From: Oasisia sp. SBJ-2009
Taxonomy: Eukaryota > Annelida > Polychaeta > Sabellida > Siboglinidae
Reading direction: 5' to 3'
Length of the DNA stretch: 64,000 nt
Assembly (NCBI GenBank): GCA_964017155.1
Contig: OZ024867.1
Location: 7,806,913 to 7,870,912 of the forward strand
Shown here in pieces: positions 55,704-64,000 of the stretch (the first letter of the stretch is position 1; every line of letters starts with the position of its first letter). The position numbers and the translations under genes were made by a program. The notes beneath the pieces were generated by a model. That model worked only from the letters and a program-made list of their open reading frames with translations, ran no database searches and had not been told where the DNA came from.

Positions 55704-56225
55704 ATGATAAAAATGGCGACCGTAGTAGTTTGGAGAAGTCAACACAGGAGGTATTTGAGGCGAAATCGGGTATTCCGGGATAGGAAGAATCCACTGGATA
55801 TGTACGATGACGTGGAGTTATACGACAAGTTTATATTTCGCCGTCACGATATCTTAACAATCGTGGATGAACTGCTAGACGACTTAGAGTACCCCGATCG
55901 ACACGCGACAAGGCTCCTTGCCGGCTACTCTGCAAGTTATAGTGGCATTGTCGACGTATGCGAGTTTGTTTCTAGAACTTGGTGGCTGAGACAATCCGTA
56001 TCGACCAGTCAACCGCATCCCGAACCATCCACCGTGTGACCAACGCTTTGTTCGCTCGGATGCATGAGTGGGTACAGCTACCGACGCAACAACAAGCCGA
56101 CCGACAGAAGGCGAGTTCCTCCGGCTAGCGGGAATCCCCACAGCCGTGGCATGCAACGACGGGACCCACGTCCGCACGAGCACGAATATGTCAACAGGGA
56201 GAATTTTCACTCGATAAACGTCCAG
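55704..56225 (+). pseudogene. HARBI1-like transposase, exon 1 (three frame breaks)
   Basis: The frame opens VFRDRKNPLDMYDDVELYDK, then FIFRRHDILTIVDELLDDLE, the usual HARBI1 opening (R-x-x-P-x-D-x-[YF]-x-D-x-E-L, F-R-F-x-x-x-x-I). It next shifts to STASRTIHRVTNALFARMHE, then WVQLPTQQQADRQK, then to AGIPTAVACNDGTHVR (first catalytic D in the D-G-T-H motif), then to EYVNRENFHSINVQ. Each block is in correct order, but breaks near 55965, 56110 and 56170 make it non-functional. The exon ends at a CAG|GTAACG donor (56225/56226) in phase 0. The real start is probably ATG 55704 or 55713. Confidence 0.85.
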
Positions 56226-57577
56226 GTAACGTGTGATTTATCAAATAGTTTAAATTTCACAAAACCTTTATGCAATGTGACTCTATTTTAACATACCACG
56301 TATTTACTGAACTACTTCTTGAAGTACTTGAATGACCATAATTTTGTTAAATTATACGAATACATGATCAAACAGATTTAAATACAACTTCATAATTAAA
56401 ATGTAATTACATTTTATTAACTATTTGTAATTGTATGTGACACTACGTAAAATGAATCGGTTGTATTAATTTGTATTTAAATACTTCCCTAAATTATTTG
56501 ATTTTTTTTCAAATAATATTTCAAGTACTTTTATTTGAGTATGGCTATTATTAAATGAAGAGTTAGATTTCATTTGCTTTTCTTCAGTCAAAAATGTCAA
56601 TAGATCATTTGAACATGGACCACATTTTCTAGTAAGAAAGAAAACCATTATCACTGAGATCATACCAATGAAAGCAGGTTACATTTTCTAGTTGTCACCT
56701 GCGAGCAGATTTGTTTTGTTGCTAATAACACTCCTAACACATATTTGCTCTGTATGGTCTGAGGGAAGGTAGAAGTTCCTCAAAAATTATTACGTGCCTA
56801 TATTGTTGACATTTGACAGCATACCAACTGTAGCTATGTAGGAATATATCATCACAAATATGATGATGTATTGATTTGACCACATATACAGGGTACTTGA
56901 AGTATTATTATTATTCACTTATGTGAAACATCTATGTACATTGTACACTGTGAAACAGTTAATTTTGCCTCTTGTGCCAGTCACTGATGTTTCCTCTGAT
57001 TAAAGTACACTGTAGCTACCTTATTTGCACAGGCCACTTAATTGCAATTAGTAACACCAGACATATGTCCCCAGCCACCAGCTCCTACTATTGTTTGTTC
57101 AAGTGCTCCTTGCAGCTGATAACACATGGCTACACTTTGAGAACAGGGTATCATACATAGATGCCTGCATGCTAGGGGTTTAGTGCTTGAATGGAAAGGC
57201 TGTTTTTATTTTGATAGATCAAAGGAATGATGTAGGACACTTGGATCTTTTTACCTATGTACACGTTTTTTTGTTTGCATGTTTAATGCTATCAATGTGT
57301 TTAAATGCAAAAATTGTCAGGTACTATTTTACTAGAGTCACTTAAACTTAACAATACAGTGCTGTTTGAAATGCATCAGTTACAAATTCAACACTTAATA
57401 ATTAAGAAATAATTGTATTTCACCCCTGTGCTATTGACCACCTCTAAATAAAATGTAAGACATAGTTTTGTTTCATGCACAAACTAGTAATAACTACACA
57501 GAATAAAGTATAAAAAATACATTGACTCAGGTATAAAAACATGCACATTAAATGAGTGTCATTTGTCTCTGTTGTAG
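56226..57577 (+). other. Intron of the transposase pseudogene
   Basis: 1.35 kb from GTAACG to TTGTAG. Joining the exons gives INVQ followed by FICDADMRIMN, which restores the conserved N-V-Q-x-[VI]-C-D-A-D motif without a frame change. The intron is AT-rich with no gene in it. Confidence 0.8.
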
Positions 57578-57814
57578 TTCATATGTGATGCTGACATGAG
57601 GATTATGAACTGCATTGCCATTTGCCAAGTGGCTGGGTTCAGTGCAAGATTCCAGAATCCTGAGGGAATAGCAGCTGTTTCAGCATTCGAGTCGCCACAA
57701 CAAACATTGACTGGTGTGTTTCTTGGGGACAGTGGGTATATATTCTCTCACCGATCCTCAACAGGTGGGATTAACAGGAACAGTCATACACAGATGCCCA
57801 CTGTATCAACGTAG
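57578..57814 (+). pseudogene. HARBI1-like transposase, exon 2 (truncated)
   Basis: Starts FICDADMRIMN. An alternative frame over the next bases reads KWLGSVQDSRILRE, the W-x-G-S-x-x-D-S-R motif. The main frame resumes FESPQQTLTGVFLGDSGYIF with the second catalytic D in L-G-D-S-G-Y (57728-57730). It then ends in GGINRNSHTQMPTVST and a stop. The segment with the third acidic residue (E) is missing, so no full DDE triad remains. The last bases overlap the 3' end of the Myb/SANT gene on the other strand. Confidence 0.8.
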
Positions 57815-57935
57815 TGGTCAAAGTAGCAGTTAGCTGCTGCTGTAGTGACTCCACTTGCATAAACCAGCTGGCCCCCTAGCTCAGGCTGTGGTGGAAGTTC
57901 TGGCAGCGGTGCAGGCATCACAGAAGATGATACAT
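57784..57935 (-). CDS. Myb/SANT-like protein, terminal exon 3
   Basis: Minus strand, after a CATTCCAG acceptor (ending 57936): DVSSSVMPAPLPELPPQPEL, then GGQLVYASGVTTAAANCYFD, then HYVDTVGICV and a stop at 57784. The phase fits exon 2. The proline-rich spacer and downstream part have no stops. Overlap with the convergent transposase is 31 bp. Confidence 0.65.
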
Positions 57936-58157
57936 CTGGAATGCCAAAACATGTTCCTTTAGTAACATATTTGAATTAGCATATGGACTTTGTTATTGAC
58001 ATTGACATAGTCAATCATGTTTTCTTAACTGAAGAATAGAGTCACTATACCTGTATGTTACCATGGTTCAGTCTTACCCGACATGCTGTTTACTCACGTA
58101 ATATACAAGATGTTCATTTAATTGATCAAAAATGTATGTATACTCCCGTACACCAAC

Positions 58158-58236
58158 ATGTGTGTGTGTATGTGTGTATGTGTGTGTGTCTGTGTGTTTG
58201 TGTGTTTGTGTGTTTATGTGTTTGTGTGTTTGTGTG
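58158..58236. repeat. GTGT/GTTT-rich tract
   Basis: Imperfect GTGTGT with TTTGTG interruptions, inside intron 2 of the Myb/SANT gene. Confidence 0.85.
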
Positions 58237-58599
58237 TGATATGTAAGTATGATTAGTGTTTATAATTTAGAAGGTGATCGACAGATCATTGTAGATGTGA
58301 CAAAGTGTGGATACTGACCTCTGTCCTATTATGTAACTCTACCAGTCACCAACTCTAAGGCTGACCTTGTTTTTGTGTATTGCTATTGTAGTATAATTGC
58401 CCTGGTTATGGATGCCTGCCACTTTAAGGTGGCTGCCTGTAACTTGAGTCCCCCCACTGTACTATTTGTTATGATGGCTCTCTCTCTCTCCTGGTAAGTT
58501 TCCATTATTAGAATGCTTGATGCAACCCACATTGTTTACACAAGCTGTTTGACATTGCTAATTAGATATTAAAATCAAAGATAAATAGAGATTGCTCAC

Positions 58600-58674
58600 C
58601 CCATGCATCATCAACTGGCAGAGCCATAGCCTGGCCATCACCTGTTTCCAACATGAAGCTGTCTGTGCCTTGCA
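58600..58674 (-). CDS. Myb/SANT-like protein, exon 2
   Basis: 75 nt on the minus strand between a CACGTTTCAG acceptor and a GTGAGC donor (58599-58594): VQGTDSFMLETGDGQAMALP, then VDDAW. Phase 1 at both ends. With exon 1 (from ATG 59347) and exon 3 it forms an uninterrupted 90-codon frame across three exons, which chance would rarely give. Confidence 0.7.
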
Positions 58675-59301
58675 CTGAAACGTGAACATTATAAGTTTTG
58701 TAAATATTACATATTTATGCATTGTGTTAATATATTATTTCCATTGTATCATGTATGAGTTGCATGTTACTGTACATAAGAATTATTTCTGTATAACAGT
58801 TCTGCATAAGAGTTGCTTTCACAATACAACTGTCTGTAGCATTCATACCATTATAAAAATTTGAATATAGGCATATGCTTGTTTTATATTGAACTATATA
58901 AAATAAAGTTTCATACGTGTCATTAATGTATTGGTTCATTTTTATAGGAATGAGAATTATAGCTGTGACAACTGTACTCCAACAATAATTACATATACTA
59001 GTATATGTTTAAATATAAATTTATTTTATGTTATAATTTATGCTAGCAACAAGTCTGAAAACAGTCAGTCCTCGCTTTAGTGCCATTTAGTTTTGTTGTA
59101 ATAGGCTATGTCACAAAATAATAAAATTTAAATAGAAAACACTGATTGGGATTTTATTTCATTTGTTTAATTTTCTATCATTTTTTTTTACCAAAGAACA
59201 CACTGTAGTAAATAAGGAATTGTACACAATACGATAACACTTGAAAATACAACACACACCACAGACAGTAATCATTCATTTGACTAGACATGAATACTCA
59301 C

Positions 59302-59699
59302 CACCAGTTCCCGTTGTCACATCGGTTCCTTCACCAGTTGTATCCATGATGATATCAGCATACAGGGGAGGTCAGTTTGGTGGTCTGTCTCCCACTTTTT
59401 CTTGATCACGTAGTGCGTTTTAAGACCGCAGATTTAAAATCTTTCCACTTTTGTTTAGGTCGTCCTTCGTTCTTAGGCTTAGCGTCACCCCGAGTGAATA
59501 ATTCACTTTAGCGGTGAGCTCTCGTCAAACTTCCCCTTTTCTTGTTTGTTACCGAATTTTTTAACTTGTTCATCAAAATAGTTTTTTAGTTGCCGATTCC
59601 CTCAATTAAACATATTATTTCGTCATCTCGACAGGTCGGCTTACGCTTAACCTTTTTCTCCATGCGCTTCCCACCTTCGCCGACTTCCACGCCACGCAT
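59302..59699 (-). pseudogene. Myb/SANT-like (NAIF1-type) protein, exon 1, N-terminal domain broken
   Basis: Minus strand. ATG at 59699 (or 59663) gives MEKKVKRKPTCRDDEIICLI, then EGIGN and a stop. Later pieces are NSVTNKK and RPKQKWKDFKSAVLKRTT. The basic start, D-E-I-x-x-L-I-E-x-I, NSVTNKKK and V-x-x-K-W-x-D-F-K-S-A-V-L-K motifs are those of the Myb/SANT-like domain in NAIF1 and in the second protein of Harbinger transposons. It helps the transposase reach the nucleus and bind the ends. Two or more frame breaks and a TGA upstream of ADIIMDTTGEG disable it. Donor GTGAGT at 59301. Confidence 0.75.
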
Positions 59700-59932
59700 A
59701 ATGTAAACAAACACTGACCACGACGTGCGATGAACCCCGCTTTGACCCTGTGCGTCACCGCGGGCGTGCGCAATGCGGCAGAATTAGCTTCCCAAATAGC
59801 CTCGACTACTCCTCAATTGACTCTCAGAATCGCTGTCTGCAGACCAACTATGCGGCGGCTAAATCGCACTGCGACCAACTCATGCATACCGACTGTATCA
59901 CTCGCTAGGCCACGGCACAGTTAGACTGAGGG

Positions 59933-60207
59933 TAGTGCCTGTGCGGCGCCTAAGCTAGTCTGAGGACATGCATATCACCCCAGTCGCGCGGAATCTCGCC
60001 ATGTATCGTGACCCACTTATGGACCCTATATCACGCCACCGTTCGCATAAACCCAGTGTACTAAGTACGATCTTATCCGTCAATGTCATTGAATGTTACA
60101 AGTCGCGGCTACGTGCGTGAGTGGGCACACACAATGGACGCCGCCAGTGGGTGTGTTGTAGGCATAATTACTATTACCAACGCCACTAATGTTTATGCTA
60201 GGCTACA
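59933..60207. other. Non-coding sequence
   Basis: Nothing recognised between the transposon end and the TA-rich block. Confidence 0.35.
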
Positions 60208-61609
<1,402 letters not shown>

Positions 61610-62440
61610 GCTAATTAAAAATAAGTATAAAAGGTGAAACGTGTAGAAAAACTAGACAATACAAGACATCATGAAATAATGTTCTAGCATAAGACATGTG
61701 AGACAGATGCCATCAACTCAGCAGTTGCAGGTTGCTGGAACAATTCCCACAACTTTCCCACCACGTTCCCTCAATTCACATTTCAGACATGCTCAATGCA
61801 TTTCTTCATATTGCGACATACTATTGATAATTTGTACTAAAAACAAATGAATAGACTAATCCTATTTACGTCGTGCCGATGAAGTTCTCGTTTAACGCGA
61901 ACCTTCTAGGCCCGGTGACACCTGGCGCTACCTTGCGACCAAAACCTGAAACTGGTTTATAAAGTCTCCCATTCTTATGACATTGAATGAAAGGTGTTGC
62001 CTTGATCACTAGGTTGCGCAACCGAACAGTCGATGTACTGAATGATGGTGCCTTCGGATATACTAGCCTACCTGTTTCTCACACAGCACCATGTAAATAA
62101 ATCAACTGAGCCTCTTTGGAGGCTGACAGGATGCTTTCTGCAAATGTTGTGTCTGTGTATGGTTGTATTTTGCCCCAAAATTACACAATATATAAATATA
62201 CTTCATGTCAGGCTCCAAAAGGGGATGTCTAGACCCCTGTGCCCAAACGGCTGCGAGTTGGGAGTGGTCATTACCAACTTGCGATGGCCCAAGGTATCAA
62301 CTATTAGGAAATACTAGTGAAAAATTGTCAGCAGAAAACATCCTGAGATCTGGACCTGGCTTCAGGTACATAAATAACACGACGTTTTGTTTGTTAGTGG
62401 TGACACGTAATAAAATCATTGACAACGAGTTTTCTGATAA
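61610..62440. repeat. Duplicated sequence H, left half, copy 2
   Basis: Colinear with 42945-43790, same orientation. It has an extra segment around 62090-62140 (CTGAGCCTCTTTGGAGGCTG) that is absent from copy 1. Confidence 0.85.
62212..62440 (+). CDS. Conserved short frame in duplicate H, copy 2
   Basis: The frame reads GSKRGCLDPCAQTAASWEWS, then RYQLLGNTSEKLSAENILRS, then GPGFRYINNTTFCLLVVTRN. An acceptor-like CTTCATGTCAG and a donor-like TTCAG|GTACAT bracket the first 154 nt. The downstream GRSV/GRWV frame is the microsatellite. Similarity to copy 1 is described there. Confidence 0.35.
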
Positions 62441-62444
62441 CCGT

Positions 62445-63050
62445 TCGGTGGGTCCGTTCGGTGGGTCGGTGGGTCGGTGGGTCGGTGGGTCGGTCGGACG
62501 GTCGGTCGGGGTCGGTCGGTCGGTCGGTCGGTGGGTCGGTGGGTCGGTGGGTCGGTCGGACGGTCGGTCGGGGTCGGTCGGTCGGTCGGTCGGGGTCGGT
62601 CGGTGGGTCGGTGGGTCGGTGGGTCGATCGGTCGATCGGTCGGTCGGTCGGTGGGTCGGTGGGTCGGTGGGTCGGTGGGTCGGTGGGTCGGTGGGTCGGT
62701 GGGTCGGTGGGTCGGTGGGTCGGTGGGTCGGTGGGTCGGTGGGTCGGTGGGTCGGTGGGTCGGTGGGTCGGTGGGTCGGTGGGTCGGTGGGTCGGTGGGT
62801 CGGTGGGTCGGTGGGTCGGTGGGTCGGTGGGTCGGTGGGTCGGTGGGTCGGTGGGTCGGTGGGTCGGTGGGTCGGTGGGTCGGTGGGTCGGTGGGTCGGT
62901 GGGTCGGTGGGTCGGTGGGTCGGTGGGTCGGTGGGTCGGTGGTCGGTGGGTCGGTGGGTCGGTGGGTCGGTGGGTCGGTGGGTGGGTGGGTGGGTGGGTG
63001 GGTGGGTGGGTGGGTGGGTGGGTGGGTGGGTGGGTCGGTCGGTCGGGCGG
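62445..63050. repeat. GGTC/GGTG mixed array, about 600 bp
   Basis: The left part mixes GGTC with GGAC and GGGGTC. The centre is a GGTGGGTC 8-mer, about 40 copies. The right part is pure GGTG for about 50 bp. Higher-order structure indicates local re-expansion of variants. Confidence 0.98.
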
Positions 63051-63395
63051 TCATAATGTATATAATGCATCCATGTAATCATACTATAGATCAACTTAGG
63101 AAACATTATGAAATAGACAGTTTGGCCACAGTCTAATTTCGGAGCTTTCAGTGAAAACGTCGCACCGTGCGACCTAACGAACTTGGAATTGACCGAGATA
63201 AACAGGGGTTACGACGGAAAATCGCTAGACAAGATTGACACATTTCATTTATGTTGAATTGCGGTACGCCGCGACCTACTTTGTGTCTTTCCAAGTAACA
63301 ACATCGATAACCATCAGTGCCGCAGGACGAAGACGGGAAAAACAACTCTGTCCGGCTGTTTACATCTTCACAAGAAAACAACTATGTAGATACAT
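63051..63395. repeat. Duplicated sequence H, right half, copy 2
   Basis: Matches 44962-45335, with the same frame SNFGAFSENVAPCDLTNLEL, TEINRGYDGKSLDKID. After 63395 the copies diverge into different repeats. Confidence 0.85.
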
Positions 63396-63557
63396 ACATA
63401 CGCTCGCACGTACATGTATACACAGTTGCAAACACTTGCGCATACAGACACATACAAACGCCAAAATAACCGCACACTAGGGAAAACACACATGAACGCA
63501 TATACAAGCGCGCACACGCGCAGTGCTACGCACAGACACACATACACATACTTATTT
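63396..63557. other. ACACAC/CGCACG-rich spacer
   Basis: Low-complexity stretch with no gene. Confidence 0.5.
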
Positions 63558-63702
63558 CGGGCGGGCGGGCGGGCGAGCGGGCGGGCGGGCGGGCGGGCGG
63601 GCGGGCGGGCGGGCGGGCGGGCGGGCGGGCGGGCGGGCGGGCGGGCGGGCGGGCGGGCGGGCGGGCGGGCGGGCGGGCGGGCGGGCGGGCGGGCGGGCGG
63701 GC
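63558..63702. repeat. (GGGC)n array
   Basis: About 36 copies with one GAGC variant near the left end. Confidence 0.99.
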
Positions 63703-64000
63703 GGACGGACGGACGGACGGACGGACGGACGGACGGACGGACGGACGGACGGACGGACGGACGGACGGACGGACGGACGGACGGACGGACGGACGGACGG
63801 ACGGACGGACGGACGGACGGACGGACGGACGGACGGACGGACGGACGGACGGACGGACGGACGGACGGACGGACGGACGGACGGACGGACGGACGGACGG
63901 ACGGACGGACGGACGGACGGACGGACGGACGGACGGACGGACGGACGGACGGACGGACGGACGGACGGACGGACGGACGGACGGACGGACGGACGGACGG
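63703..64000. repeat. (GGAC)n array, cut by the window end
   Basis: At least 74 copies of GGAC directly continuing from GGGC. It runs off the window, so its full length is unknown. Confidence 0.99.

Larger units (their letters stand above)
55527..59932. mobile_element. Two-gene PIF/Harbinger transposon (about 4.4 kb), decayed
   Basis: The ends carry AGGCGCCG on the left and CGGCGCCT on the right. Further in, CGGTATGCATGAG (about 55600) faces CTCATGCATACCG (about 59877), with scattered matches between. These are old, imperfect inverted ends of about 80-100 bp. Inside, a HARBI1-like transposase (plus, 55704-57814) and a Myb/SANT-like gene (minus, 59699-57784) converge and overlap at their 3' ends. 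No target duplication could be fixed. Confidence 0.7.

Noticed and set aside
59730..59924. 64-codon plus-strand frame
   Set aside because: Lies in the imperfect terminal repeat of the Harbinger element.
62205..63136. Frames of 212-283 codons with GRWVGGSV or PTHRPTD
   Set aside because: Readings of the GGTG/GGTC array; only the first 70 or so codons of the plus-strand frame lie outside it.

Overview
This is a gene-poor, repeat-dense stretch of an animal nuclear genome. It shows no bacterial or viral gene organisation. Open frames are short and broken, splice-like boundaries occur, and the base is AT-rich with very long microsatellites. The recognisable elements are CR1/L2/Jockey-like LINE tails, PIF/Harbinger transposons with MADF or Myb/SANT partner genes, foldback elements and MITEs, and one gypsy-like LTR element. 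This mix fits a marine invertebrate, possibly a lophotrochozoan such as a mollusc; the phylum is an inference and weakly supported. No complete host gene, tRNA, rRNA or CRISPR array was found.

Layout. 0-10 kb: one good candidate host exon (sushi/CCP-like, 438-620), LINE fragments, a P2X7-tail-like pseudogene and copies of several interspersed repeats. 10-18 kb: a degenerate tandem array of about 1.3-kb units carrying an unrecognised protein domain on the minus strand, interrupted by a 2.16-kb Harbinger-type transposon (11246-13405). 18-30 kb: LINE tails, a GC-rich Harbinger-like element (20992-21745), a coding-looking exon invaded by a TCGTG pentamer array (24312-24640), and a broken duplication (26240-28450). 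31.4-33.2 kb: a foldback element with long inverted arms. 35-42 kb: two oppositely oriented 477-bp MITEs, a LINE fragment, two candidate exons and a 26-bp minisatellite. 42.9-45.3 and 61.6-63.4 kb: two copies of one sequence, each with a different microsatellite expanded in the same place. 45.5-47.5 kb: a young non-autonomous LTR retrotransposon. 47.6-50.9 kb: a DNA transposon with perfect 26-bp terminal repeats. 50.9-54.5 kb: GGGC, GGAC and CTCAC arrays, a LINE tail and a nested MITE pair. 55.5-59.9 kb: a decayed two-gene Harbinger element with convergent transposase and Myb/SANT genes. 60-64 kb: TA repeats, the second duplicated copy, and GGGC/GGAC arrays running off the window end.

The recognisable genes belong mostly to mobile elements. 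The transposase/MADF and transposase/Myb pairs are the two-gene sets typical of PIF/Harbinger elements, and all copies here are disabled. Four insertions can be read against empty or duplicated sites inside the same window, which gives a relative insertion history.
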